From contig NC_037593.1 in NCBI RefSeq assembly GCF_003073045.1, positions 1,231,525-1,295,524 of the forward strand: 64,000 nucleotides of DNA, written 5' to 3'. The stretch is from Pomacea canaliculata (lineage: Eukaryota > Mollusca > Gastropoda > Architaenioglossa > Ampullariidae). The notes under the pieces are model-generated. The model was given only the letters and a program-made list of their open reading frames with translations. It ran no database searches and had not been told where the DNA came from. The first letter of the stretch is position 1, and every line of letters begins with the position of its first letter. Below are positions 1 to 11,799 of the stretch, piece after piece. The position numbers and the translations under genes are program-made.

Positions 1-655
1 TCAAAAGAATCTTTGATAGCTTAATAAATCTTTAAAATCCATTACATTAAGACAGTTAAATTAACAAATGAAATGTAACTGTTTTCATGGAATAAATGTT
101 TGTTATCTTAAACAGTCAGCTCAAAAATCACTAAAGAGAAAAAAAATGCTTAGTTGACCCCACCCACCCCCCAAAAAAAAACAACAACAAAAAAGCACAG
201 CTAAGGCCTATAGTGTGGAAGTCACCTAAAGATACTTGAATCTCACTTGTGGTATGACATAAAGAATGAGAATACTTTCATTTATTGCACTTTGTACAAT
301 ACCTTTTCCCTCACTTTCTGAGATAAATATACAAGTACATGTAAAATTTTTAATAACAGGTACAGATAAATGAAAATCAGAGAAATTCATAAAACAACAG
401 CTTGCATTTTGTTGCTATTATTTTAAAGTAGTGGGATCCCTGATAATTAAAATATTTATATTCCTAAGAAAAGGATAAATATTCCCATGTCAAAAAAAAA
501 TAAACACCATAGTAGATTGGGTTCAAGAAAGATTTTTAATCTGCACTGCAATTTCAAGCTGTTTTCATCAGTCATTCATTGGGAAGTTTTAAAAAAAAAT
601 AAAAGTCAGACTGCAGAACCAGTATAAACTTATCTTTTTCCTTTCTATGCTGGTT

Positions 656-1681
656 CTATAGTCTGTCTGTCCATGATAGGAATAGTCTGAACAGTATTGT
701 CCATATCTGTTCCTGAGTAATACAGGTATCAAGCAGAGAATTGGCTTCCTCTTGTTATCAGTAAATTGTCAGAAAATGCTTCCAGCAATTTGTCTATACA
801 AGAACATTTTTTAAAATATGATAAGCATAGTAAAAATGAGCAAACCTGAAATGTACTTCGTTCCATGTGAAATGAGCTCTTAAAAGATGGGTCCCTGAAG
901 TATGGTATTTTCTCGAGCTCCTTTTGCATAATCTGTGCATCTGTAAGGCCTGCATCATCAGAATCATGGTCTTCTTGTGCTAAATCTCCGAGCTCAAAAT
1001 AACCTTCTTCAACCTCTCCTGTTCTCTTCTTGAGTTGCTTTAGCTTGCGTGGATTTTTTGATCGCCTCCACACTTTAGACTTTGGCTTTGGCTGCGCTCT
1101 TGGTTTTTTCTGTCTCTCCGCTGAACTTTTTTTCTTACGTGATTTTTGAACTGGTTGTCTGTAAGATACCAAACATCATCATTCAATGAAAACGGTTACA
1201 TTTCATTTGTAAAGACATGCTAATCTACCAGCATAAAAAATAGATAATACCCATTTACAGATGAAAAACAGAACAATCTTTATGTCATTAGTACGTCAAT
1301 TGTTGACATTATATTCTGCTTTTAATGCACATAATCTAAAAGACAATAAATTCCAAAAGGCTTGAATGCTCTGACTACTCCTTTTCAGAAGATTGTAAAC
1401 ATCAAGTACTTAAATACCAACCCATTTTCGTCAAGCTCAGCGACTTTGCGTTTTCTGGCAGATTTGCCACCGCCTTTACTTACTGCTCGGCGATTCACAA
1501 GAGCTCCGTATTTAATCGCTATGTGTCCGACGACCGACGACCGTATCCACGATTTCTTTGCAAGGTACTCAGCCTCTTTGTAGACTTGATTCCTATGGGT
1601 CTTATTGTCGGGATCATCTGCAAACTCTCCAAGGATAATGCCTATGGTTTCTGCTAGTAGAGAACATGCCTCTCGATTCAT
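656..1681 (-). CDS. Unrecognised small basic protein, three exons
   Basis: I do not recognise this protein. Three exons join in phase: about 1410-1681 (ATG at 1681; the donor could also be at 1422), 846-1158 (acceptor CAG at 1159-1161, donor GT at 844-845) and 656-712 (acceptor CAG at 713-715, stop TAG at 656-658). The product is about 210 residues. Residues 1-65 look like a folded helical segment (LLAETIGIILGEFADD near the start). A long basic Lys/Arg/Ser/Pro tract follows (VQKSRKKKSSAERQKK), then an acidic patch (EDHDSDDAG) and a hydrophobic C-terminus. The basic tract suggests a nuclear or nucleic-acid-binding protein, which is inference. It shares a short upstream region with TMEM97 on the other strand. 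A possible poly(A) signal (AATAAA on the minus strand) lies at 291-296. The exon structure is well supported; the function is unknown. Confidence 0.6.
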
Positions 1682-1844
1682 TTGAAGAAAATTTTTAAAA
1701 ATATATGCTTAAAAGTTTAGTACGCTGTATTAAAAAAAAAATTGTACTCGACGCCTTCAATTATTCTCACTCGTCTTTAAACTTTATATGGTTCTATTCT
1801 TACACGGAGGATTTAAGATTCGTTGGCACGCAGGAACGGCCAAA
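1682..1844. promoter_or_regulatory. Putative bidirectional promoter
   Basis: This is the 163-bp gap between the ATG of the unrecognised minus-strand gene (1681) and the ATG of TMEM97 (1845). Both 5' UTRs and the core promoters must lie here or overlap the opposite gene. I see no clear TATA box. The call rests on gene geometry only. Confidence 0.4.
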
Positions 1845-4167
1845 ATGCGTTTCTTGGACGTCGTTTTCTTTCTGTATTTTCTGACGCATATTCCAATCGC
1901 CTTGTTGTTTGATTCTCAGGGGGTATTTCCTGAACAGTATTACCCCAAACTTGTACGTCTTTTTCTAGTCTATTTAAATTTTGTGCTATTAAGCTTTTAC
2001 CCAGTTCTAGGAGGCCATCATTTTCGTGTACTCGGTTCGCATGCACTCCAACTCAGACTTTGCACGCCCAAGTTTTCGTTTCAGTTCGGTGCTGTTATTG
2101 TTGCGAGCAGTTAAAGAATATAGCACTAATTAAAAAAAAAACAAAACCAGAACGCACTGCACATTTGTTGTATTTGTGTAACAGCAAAACTGGATAAATT
2201 TCTTCGATAATAATGATAATAAAAAAAAACCCGTATTATTATTATTACTAGCGGCATTGTTTGGGGGAATGTGATTGGAGGAAGGCATTGTTCATTATTT
2301 GAACAACACCAAAAGACATGAAGACTGAAAAAATTGGGGTAAAGCAGCGCCCTCATCACAAAAGATTTATAAAACAGTGTGACAAAAGTCTGGCATCTCG
2401 GGAAAACTACAAAGCACGATAATCGGAGTGGGTACATGGAATGTATTGATTAAATACCATGTGTTAAACATGAAAGACATCACATTTTCCTTGAGAAGGA
2501 AAATACCTCAGTTTTTAATCCTAAATGGCACAGAGTCAAGCTCATTGGATAGGAAGCCCATGATCCAAGAATCATTACAACATCCTTCTGAACTAAAAGA
2601 AAATCTTAATGTCATACAGTGATACTCTACAAAAATCAGTGGTGACAATGCAGAAAAAAAAAGTCTGAATGCCAAACTGACTTTGTATGATGCATGTCAT
2701 ATGATTTGCATTTGCACTAGAAGGATGATAAAATATATGATTTCATGTTTTTTAAGAAAATGTGCTTTGCCCAGATGACTGTCTTATCTCTTTTTAGCCA
2801 ACTATTGAAAACTGTACAATCCAGGGTTGAAAATGTTTTTTTTTAAAAATATAGCAGAAAACAGAACCATACATGTTGCAAGAATATCATGATAATAACC
2901 GATAACATCAGGAAACTGGGGGCTATGACAAATGATGCATACAAATGGACAGTAAGTATATACATACACAAAACACTCCCAGCAGTAGTGTGCACATTTT
3001 TGCTTTAGACTACATTTGTACACATGCTTTCTTTGCAGCTTGTTGATACAAAGAAGTGGTACTGCCGAGAATTCAAGGACTCTCTGATGATTGATCCACC
3101 TTCATGGTTTTTTGCTTTTCTTCTTTGTGAGGTTCTACTTCAGTTTCCATTTTTCTTTGTGGCAACATACGCCTACCTCAAAGGTATTTACCCCAAACAG
3201 CAGTTGATATTTTCCACAATATATGATGTCATCTTGGTACTTACAGCTGCAAAGTTTCTAGAAGAAAAGTAAATGAACTCTTTTATTTTATGTTGAACCT
3301 GTATAAGGAGAATGAGTTCTTCATATTTCAGCACTAACACACTAGTTACACAAGCATGCATAGTGCTTACCTTAAAATGAACCTCATGAAAGCAAACAGC
3401 AATATGTGTGGAAAATAGGGTTAGCTATGCAAAAGAGATTGCTAGTCTGATTGGTGTGCAAATATAAATTGCAACATGTTTTCTGTGCTGTTTGCAAGCA
3501 ACTTACAAAATAATTTTTATAGTCATGCTTTAAGAATATTGTTTATTTAACTACAAATTTGAGTTTTTTTGGAGAGAAAGGTGTTGGAGTATCTGTTATC
3601 TGTTGTAAGTTGAATGTCTATGCTTAACAAGAACATTTGTAAAAACAAAAAAATTGAAAAAGGCTTGGGTTATATACACCTTAGATAGCTATTGAATAAT
3701 TTGGACCACTATTATATCTAGAAGCACTGATATAAGTTTGCAAATTGATTATGCTGATTGCTAGAGCTAGTGAGTACAGTGGCAGCATATGAAGGAATAG
3801 TAAAGCATTCCTGTCTGTTTATTCTACATGTTTTCATAGTTTAATATTATTTTTGCTATTCTATCTTTATATCAATCAAGATTTCACAGTTGATTTTTTT
3901 TTATGTACAGGTGCTGCAAAGTCTACATGGATTCGTATTCCAGTGATTATTTATTCAAGCCATGTGGTTACAACTCTTATAGCTATATTTTATCATATGC
4001 TGACCTCTGATTTCACCAATTCAAAGTACCCAGGGCCAGCAACGATGAAAGAACGCCTGACTCTAATGAGCATTTATTCCCCCTACTTTATTATACCATT
4101 GTTAAACCTGTGTGATGCTTGCTTTAGCTCAGCTTACAAGGAGGTGAAAAAAATAAAACGACAGTAG
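1845..4167 (+). CDS. TMEM97: Sigma intracellular receptor 2 / TMEM97, three exons
   Basis: Four-pass ER membrane protein of the EXPERA family. It is known to bind sterols and sigma-2 ligands and to act in cholesterol and NPC1 handling. Exons 1845-1952, 3039-3183 and 3911-4167 join in phase to 169 residues (human 176). Recognisable stretches include YFLTHIPIALLFDSQGV, KWYCREFKD, FLLCEVLLQFPFF and ERLTLMSIYSPYFIIP. The acidic residues that form the human ligand site (Asp29, Asp56, Glu73) are matched by D23, D50 and E67. The C-terminus KIKRQ fits a KxKxx ER-retrieval signal. An in-frame ATG exists upstream at 1788, but 1845 gives the family's usual start just before the first membrane helix. The 3' UTR probably ends near the AATAAA at 5022-5027. 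Confidence 0.93.
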
Positions 4168-5930
4168 AATGCTTTTTTAACCTGTGGTGAGCTTTTTTTT
4201 TTCTTCATTATTTTTATGTGCATGAAGAATTTTCATTCCCTTAAAAATTATTTTTCTTCAAGAAATCACATCATATGTGTATAAAATATACATTTCTGCT
4301 GTTCAGATTATAATACCCCCTACAAAAAAGTTCAGCACAAGTACTACCTCAACTTATGGTTTGCTAACCATTTTGAAAAACCTATAATGAATTGACAATT
4401 TTTAAATTGAAGTGTAATGCCCATAATTTGTTGCCAACTCAGCACACCATCAGATCACTCTAATCAAGCTAATAGACATCTAAAAAGCACTCACATGCAT
4501 GGTACATGCCACTTATTAACCAACTAATCTGGTAATGATTTTTTAAAATTAGCTATCATGCTTTATTAACACTTAACCATTAACCAAAAATCTGGCACTG
4601 ATGCTAACAAACTGGCTGTCATGCTTTATTAACACTTTAGGTTTTGCCTCTAGGATGTATTGTTCTATCACTTTGTAAAAATTGCATGTTCTGAGCCTGT
4701 TTCTTTTGTCCTGTTTATTTGTTAGGAAGATATTTCTTGCCTCCATCTTTTCCTTCAGAATATATTCTTTTTATCTTTCACATGCTTGAAATGCTTTATG
4801 CTGTACTTTATTTTGTACTTTTCTGCTTTGTACCTTTTAAGTCCTATTATATGTTGCACTTATGGCATAGCTGCTCGTGATAAAAGATGGACATAAATGA
4901 AAGCAAACATCCCACCTTGAGAGTTTTTGGTTTGCAGCTGAGGATGGGGATATGGTAACTTGCTTGATGGAGGGGAAGCTCTGTACCAGGGCACTTTTTA
5001 TGATGATGAAATGGATTTTTAAATAAAGTTTTAATATTTTCTGTATGAGACAAGTGGTTTTCTTGGCTTAAAAGTGTTAGAATGTGTAGGCTCTTGTATC
5101 TCACAGATCTTAAGATAGTCTGCTTGCGTGTGTGTACAGATCATTTTTGCTCATTTTGTGTCCTATGGTTATGTAACAAGTTTTTCTGAAAAACAAATTA
5201 TCTTCAGTATGCAGTAGACATAACATTTCAAGGCTTTTATGCTTTCCAGAGTATTTAAAAACTGCTCCTTTCTTGTGCTCTGTTGCAGGCATGCATACAT
5301 AAACAAAAAATATCAAGGATTTGTGGCAATCATGTCAGAGTTGCTTTAATAACCTTGTACACCTGCAGCTTTCTCTGGGTTGCTGATACAAGGATAACAT
5401 CATATGTGTGAGATGTTAAAAACACAAGATGGCTTATAGCATGTCCACATATTATTGTTCTGCATTGTTTAATCATGACATTCCACTGAACTGCTTATGA
5501 AGCAGCCAATCGTTAAACCACACCTATTACTACCTGGCTTTACACAAGTATATTTGCATCTTGGTTTCTTATGTTTTCCAAATTATTAAACAAGAAGAAG
5601 AAGTACCTTGACCTAACTTGACACCACTGAGGCAACAGCCAATGCAAGGAGTTTGAGCTTATGCCAATGAAGCAGTCAAAAGAGCTGCATATTTTTGTCA
5701 TGTTACAGCACAAATGTACATCTCTCTGGTGTTTGCGGGAAATGATGTCTTCATCTCTTTCCAAATCTCAGATGTAACAATTGTGATGTTCAGAGTGTTT
5801 TTTAAATAAATTAATTTCTAAGAATTTAATTAATGAGGTTAACATAGTCATTAAAAATTAATAAGAACATGCACAATTACACATCAGTAGGTAAATGTAT
5901 CTTACAAATGTATTCACCATTATACAAATT
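4168..5930 (+). other. TMEM97 3' UTR and intergenic DNA
   Basis: No coding exon is visible here. A 19-20 bp direct repeat (core ATGCTTTATTAACACTT) occurs near 4558 and 4620. AATAAA at 5022-5027 is a plausible TMEM97 poly(A) signal. The rest is AT-rich unique sequence. Confidence 0.5.
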
Positions 5931-5939
5931 TCTATCGCG

Positions 5940-6098
5940 CGCGCACACACACACACAGAACCCAGTCTACGGGATAGAGAAAACCTGCAAACATGTATCA
6001 CCCAAAGAAAAGAATATCAAAACTGAGATACAAATCCAAATCACCTGATTCTCATTGCTTTTAACCTTGGCGTGTTAGCCACTGTGCCATGATCCGCT
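5940..6098 (-). repeat. Probable tRNA-derived SINE with (CA)n tail
   Basis: Read on the minus strand, the element starts near 6097 with GCGGATCATGGCACAGTGG, which resembles a tRNA A box. It runs through a non-tRNA body and ends in a CA/TG microsatellite at 5941-5958. The B box is weak and no target duplication is clear. Confidence 0.4.
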
Positions 6099-6114
6099 AT
6101 ATATTCGCAGATGG

Positions 6115-7390
6115 ATTAGGTTTTAGTTTAGTTTATTCTTTGTCACTCCTCTCCAGCGAACCCAGTTTTGGGCAGGATCCCTCCTCGGTTGAACCCATGT
6201 GGTTCCGACATCATTTGCTCGCTCTCTGCTGTTCTTTTCCAAATCTGCTTTGGTCTCCTAACTCTCCTCTTCCCCTGAGGGTTCCAGTCAAGTGCCTGCC
6301 TGGCAATGGTGTCGGCTGGTTTGCGCAGGGTGTGTCCTATCCAGTCTCGTTAGCTTTTTGATGTTTTGGCTAGTGGCGTTCCGGTTGGTTCTTTTCCACA
6401 GGCTGCTGCTGGAGATCTTTTCAGGCCATCTTATTTCCAGAATATGGCGAAGGCATCGGTTGATAAAGGTCTGCAGCTTGATGATGTTGATGGTGTTTGT
6501 CACTCTCCAGGTTTCAGAACCATACAGTACGACAACTTTCACATTGGTGTTGAAGATGCAGGTCTTACTGCGGAAGGATAATGCTCGGGAGTTCCAAATG
6601 GGACATATAGGCTGTTGAAAGCATGCCTAGCCTTGTTGATGCAGCTTTTAATGTCATCATCTGCTTCACCATCCTTGTTGATAATGCTCTCCAGATATGT
6701 GAAGAGGTCTGTTTCCAGAATATTCTCTCCTTGAAGTTGGATTGGGAGTTCCTGCTAATTGTTGTTGATTCTCATCACTTCAGTCTTCTTTCTGTTGACT
6801 TTTAACCAGTCTTCTCTGCTTCCTCTGCTAGCTTACTCAGTTTGGTTTGTGCATGTTGTTGCCGATGAGATAGGAGACTAATGTCATCTGCAAAGTCCAG
6901 GTCCTCTAGCTGTTTGGTGAAGGTCCACTGGATATCATTGTTGTTGTATTGGGTTGTCTTGCGCATAATCCAGTCTTTGACCATCAGGAAGATTGTTGGG
7001 GATAATATTCAGCCCTGTCTTATGCCGGTCTTCATATTACGTAAGATTCAGTGAGTTTGGCATTGGGGATAACTTTGCAGGCCAAGTCTTCGTACAAGCC
7101 CTGGATAATGTTTATGAGCTTAGATGAAATGGTGGATCATCAGCCTCCGGATGACGTCCTTGTTTACACTGCCAAATGCCTTCTAAAAATCCACAAAAGT
7201 TATGTAGAGGGAGGACTGCCAATCAATAGACTGCTCAGTTATAATAGGGAGGATGGCAATTTGGTCAGTGCATGACTTATCCTGGAGAAACCCTGCTTGT
7301 TCTGGTCTCAGTCTCATGTCTAGTGCCTTCTTCTGTCTCTCTAGAATTACCCTTGAAATGACAGGATTTCTTGAGCGCATTTCCACGTAT
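6115..7390 (-). mobile_element. Decayed RTE-like LINE, RT and C-terminal part
   Basis: A minus-strand non-LTR retrotransposon fragment in several frames. The RT palm is visible at 7183-7386 (LRPEQAGFLQDKSCTDQI, then YITFVDF). The catalytic region is at 6802-6984 (LEDLDFADDISLLSHRQQ, the FADD box). The C-terminal domain is at about 6120-6542, with VVLYGSETWRVT, CLRHILEIRWPEKIS and, in another frame, the typical WIGHTLRKP-like segment followed by DWNPQGKRR. The reading frame is broken by several shifts and stops, and the endonuclease half is absent. It belongs to the RTE-like group common in molluscs and flatworms, and it is inactive. Confidence 0.85.
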
Positions 7391-8782
7391 GATCACACAA
7401 CTTAGAAACAGTCACAAGCGCCAATAAACGGACAAGGTAGATGAAGAATTGAATAGGAGCTGGATTAGGAAAGGTGTTTTGAGAGTGTTAAACGTAGATA
7501 CAGTTTGAAAAGAAAAGCAGAGAACGACAAACGACGAGGCCAGACCAAGAGAAGGAGCGTATGGCGAGTGTGTTTCGTCTGGCGCATGCACAGACTGGAA
7601 GCTGATCAGTACAACCAAATCGGAGACCGCACAGGCTTTCGTTCTATGACTCTATGTGATCTCTGTAAGTTTGTGGGACTACGACTTGGGTAACAGGAGA
7701 GTTTGTCAGTAAGTCGAGACATACATGTATCTATGTTCGGGTGAGGCCTTGAAGACAACGGTACGTAGTTCAGATATGCGAGCTCGAATGGAGCATAATT
7801 GTACACAGAAGACAAAAAGCCAAGAGGAGAGGTGTAGTGTCCGCTGTATGCCGACAAAAAAAAAATTCGAGTGGCATTATTGGATCAGGATCCCTTGAAG
7901 CGTGTCTGATATAGGCATTTATTTTTGTGGGGATCGATGAAAGAGATCGAGTAAACCAACCGGTGCCTATTTCAACTGTTTTGGCAGAGACTATAGAATG
8001 ACTTCAGTTTGGTCTTCAGTCACTTTTCGTCACATCAAACAACTGTACGAAGCCTCTACCCTTGCACGAGTGGCCTTGTCATAATGGTATTCTGTGACTG
8101 ATGTGGCTACTGGCAGCAGTGTCAGGCTTTTTCAGATTTGGTTATTAATTACCATACAAGCACCAGCTTGTTCTCTTAGCTCTGCATTTCGTGTTCCTCG
8201 GTTCCCATCTCGCTCCCATTATGTTAGCTCTGACCCAAGGTCATATTTACAGAGCAGTTTACAGTTAGTGTGTCTGTTGTCATCAGCACTTAGAGAATGC
8301 CGAGTTGCAAGTAAAAAACTTCCAGTCCCTCACCTGAAACAAAACCCCAAATTATAAATGGCAAGTAGACTAAATGTAACACTGATGTCAGTGTTGATAT
8401 TTAAATAAGCTACATTCATATCATGTGCCATTTTGAGATCCAGCAAAAACTATCCATTGTAAGTGGTTGTATTTGGGCTAGGAAATGGCTTTTTTTCTAG
8501 GTCAATGCAGTCAACTTATTGTTGCAAATGAAGTCCAAAACACAATACCCGGCTGCAGTGTTTGTTTGTTAGCGTTTTACATCGTCCCAGCAACTACAGT
8601 GGCTGCAGTGGATAAGTTTGAAAACTCAATAAAGGGTGGAACTGGTCCACTGATCCAAACGACAGGTCAAAACAAGAAGTGTGCAAACAAAAACGCTTTC
8701 GTTCAAAATCGAACACCTGTAGATTTTACAGCAGAAATTTATATCATTTCATCACTGGTATTTGAAGTTTTGGATAGTAATA
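7391..8782. other. Intergenic DNA, nothing recognised
   Basis: About 1.4 kb with no recognisable exon, RNA gene or element. The open frames here are short and lack conserved motifs. Confidence 0.4.
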
Positions 8783-9289
8783 CAGTGTTCCCTCGCTACT
8801 TCGCGGTTCATATATCGCGGATTCACTACTTCGCGGTTTTTTTTTTGAGTGAAGTATCCATCGATATTTTCGTGCTGGGAATTATCGTTCTACAAAATAC
8901 CATAGATACTTCAACAGGAAAAAGACGAAAAATTTAGCTATATTAGTATTTCTATTAAAATACCATGGTTATTTTGTAGATAGAAAGAAAGAAATAATTG
9001 TATAACAGAAATCCATTGCTATGCGTAAGCGACGAGCCATGATTGTTATCTCCCATCTCGCAGCCAGTTAGCATCAGTTTTTTGGGTTTTCTCTGAGTAA
9101 AGTTATAATTTTTTTACACTAATTTGTTATTGTACTGTATTAATACCATGATTACTATATTACTTTACACTCACATGATATTGTTTTACATGTATATATT
9201 ATTATTGCATGTATGTCCCTATTTCGCGGAAATTCGTTTATCGCGGCTGATCATAGCACCTATCCCCCGCGATAAACGAGGGAACACTG
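8783..9289. mobile_element. pogo/Tigger-like MITE
   Basis: A 507-bp non-autonomous DNA transposon. The terminal inverted repeats CAGTGTTCCCTCG (8783-8795) and CGAGGGAACACTG (9277-9289) are exact, and both ends carry subterminal TCGCGG/CGCGATAAACG motifs. A TA dinucleotide flanks each side (8781-8782 and 9290-9291), as expected for Tc1/mariner-pogo target duplication. There is no transposase frame. The ends match the type seen in Tigger/pogo families. Confidence 0.88.
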
Positions 9290-9340
9290 TATACTTCAAA
9301 ATTTTAATTTTGCAAAAAAAAAGAGATAAAATTAGGAAAA

Positions 9341-11045
9341 TTAGATGTCGTCTGCAAACCATACGTTACAAATCGCCCTTCCACCCAAGGAAATGGAAGA
9401 GTGATGGTCGTGGAGGGTTTCATGCATGATGTTCTCCAAGAAGATACTGAGCAGCACAGGTGACAGGGGCGCCTTTGACGGACGCATACTGTCATGTTTA
9501 AGGAAGCTTCTATTTGATTATCCAAGAGCATGTTACAATACAGTCGATGGCTTGGACTGTAGACTCTCTTCGATGCTGAATTTTCGTTTCACATGCCAAA
9601 GCCCCTTGTCAAAAGCCTTTTTAAAGTTCATGAAGTTGTGATAAAGATCCTGCTTACGTTGACGATGCTTCCCTATCAAGACGCGATAGTGAAAGATCTG
9701 TTCAACTGTGCTCCTACCTGTTTGCTGTTTCCTTTTTTTTTTCTTCTTTTTTTTTGGCGGGGGAAAGGAGGGATATGACTTGTATGCGTTCATTCTTTGC
9801 TTAAACAGACTTTTTGTCACAGAGCAATGAAGACCTTTAATTGTTACTTCATATTCACTCTGCATGAGCAGCTCAGCTGGGACGTCAATGTCAGGCGACT
9901 TTCCTCCTTTCAGACTGTGTACCTCTCTTCAACCTCTTCCCGTGAGACTGGTGGGTCTGCATGTTCACTGGTTCTAGTTTTCCTTTTTTTTTTTTTTTGC
10001 TTTTGATTTTTACGTACAGGCCATTGCGGTATCGGTTGAGTACAGCAGTGCTTTCTTAGCAGCTGGTAGGCCTTTTTTTCCTACCATCCTGTGCCTTTTC
10101 CTCCTCTATGGTCAAGGATTGGCCCTGATTCTGTTCTTCCTAGTTGCTTTCATCCATTACCTGATGGCACAATTCACTTCTTTGTATCTGGACGTTGCTT
10201 CGAGTTTGATTTTCCTTTCCTTTTCTCAAGGATGTCGTTCGTGACCCAGGGTTCTTTCTTCTTCTTTTCTTTAGAAGCCATCCCTAGCTCTTCCTAGGAC
10301 CTAGGCTGTCGACAATAGCACCTCTATAATGTTCCAAGCAGTGTTTACATCACAGTTCACTAAGTTCAGTGCGGCGAATATACTTCCATCTGTGGACTTG
10401 AAGACATTCGGAACGTTTGGGTCTTGCAGCTTCTCCAAATCAAATTCGGGGGAGGGGGTGTTTAAGGGGCGATTCCTCCTCAGATTTAACTTCAGGCTCG
10501 TTAAGACAAGATCATGGTCGCTGCATGTCTATATATCGCCGCTTCGTTTTAGCCTTGTTGATGGTGGATTTGTAGCGTCGAGGCAGAAAGACGAAGTCGA
10601 TTTGGGTATGGATTAATCCATCTGGCGACTGCCAGGATGCTGTCCTTGATTTCTTGTAGGATATAAGGTGTTGGCTGTCAATGGCTCGACTGTGCAGACT
10701 CTATAGGAGTCTGGAGGCTCCCGTCGTTGGTTTCATCTATTTTACCCATCCATGCATGTTAGTCGCAGCATATATATACTTAATTGGACAATGGTGACAT
10801 CGTGAGGCCCGGCAGTGATGCGAATTGAGATCAGCCGACTGGATATGCTGATGACAGCTCCGACCTCTTCTCTATCTACGCGGAAGCCCACGTCATGCGA
10901 TCGTGTCTGGCGTCCTCCCTATTATACCAGAATTTATAGGCCCCGTAAGATCCCGTTTCCCCATCTGACCCACGCGCGTCTCACCTACGTTTAAGACAGA
11001 ATCATGACAACCGAGGTGAAGGAATAAGATGGGCAGAAGCTGAAG
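9341..11045 (-). mobile_element. Decayed endonuclease-RT LINE copy A
   Basis: A minus-strand non-LTR retrotransposon with domains in the expected order. The endonuclease is at about 11045-10450, with a segment resembling ISSRLISIRI, then IDFVFLPRRYKST and SDHDLVL across frames. The linker includes EFDLEKLQDPNVPNVFKS (near 10445-10390). The start of the RT is at 9865-9340, with GRSTVEQIFHYRVL, DLYHNFMNFKKAFDKGLW and, in a further frame, the segment before the FADD box. The C-terminal half is missing. Many frame breaks and homopolymer insertions show an old, inactive copy. It is the same family as the fragments at 45570-46000 and 50730-52700. Predicted snail proteins from this endonuclease are often mislabelled craniofacial development protein 2-like. 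Confidence 0.85.
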
Positions 11046-11799
11046 ATCCTATCAAACTCCTGCTTTCTTTTGGCTCAGTGATTAAATTTATCCTCCAGTT
11101 ATGAACATGAATTTCTCTTGAAATGTTTTCTCCGGTTTGAATTCTAATTCGTTTACGTTTACCCACACAAAGATTAAGAACTGCTTCATGTAGAAATCAA
11201 AATGAAGAATATATGGACATCAGTCACACGACACCGAGTTCAAAGAGGTGACTTAAACATGGCTGGTACGACTGTCTGTGTTTGTTGTATGTGTGTTTAT
11301 TAGAGTTCTTTGTGCAGGCGCATGTAAACAAAGCTGAGGCAACCAAAACCGAGAAGCTCGCCAATGATGTTTTTTTTTACCCCCCGAGAACAGCACAAAT
11401 CTGTTGATAATTGTGTGGTGTTCTGGAGAACAATACTGTTCCTCTGCCATAAAGATCCTGCCTGTTGCTGGCAGTACACTGCTGTACGTGACCTTTTCCT
11501 CCCCTGACGTTGCGGGGGCTGCCGCGGTGGCACTGTACATTAAAAATCAAGGATTTCCGCTGCAGTCATAAAAATCTATATGATAGACTCACAAGCTAAA
11601 CAGTACACACTCGCGGATATTTTAATCGAGTGAGATAATTCGTCTTTGAATATAACCACACAGAAATGTGTAAAATTACGCTCTGCGTGAGAAAAAAAAA
11701 AAAAAATGCCCACAGTAGGGAGCATCCATGATAACTGCAGGCTTTCCTGTCGCGTGGTGCGCATGCGCTACCGGAAAGAGCCTGAAGTTTTACTTCAAC
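11046..11799. promoter_or_regulatory. EIF4H upstream region and 5' UTR
   Basis: No exon of another gene is recognised. The last ~100 bases before the ATG at 11800 should contain the EIF4H transcription start. An A-run at 11692-11705 is the only simple repeat. I see no defined promoter motif. Confidence 0.35.

Noticed and set aside
8485-8937. 150-residue plus-strand open frame
   Set aside because: It runs into the pogo-like MITE, has no conserved motif and no supporting splice structure.
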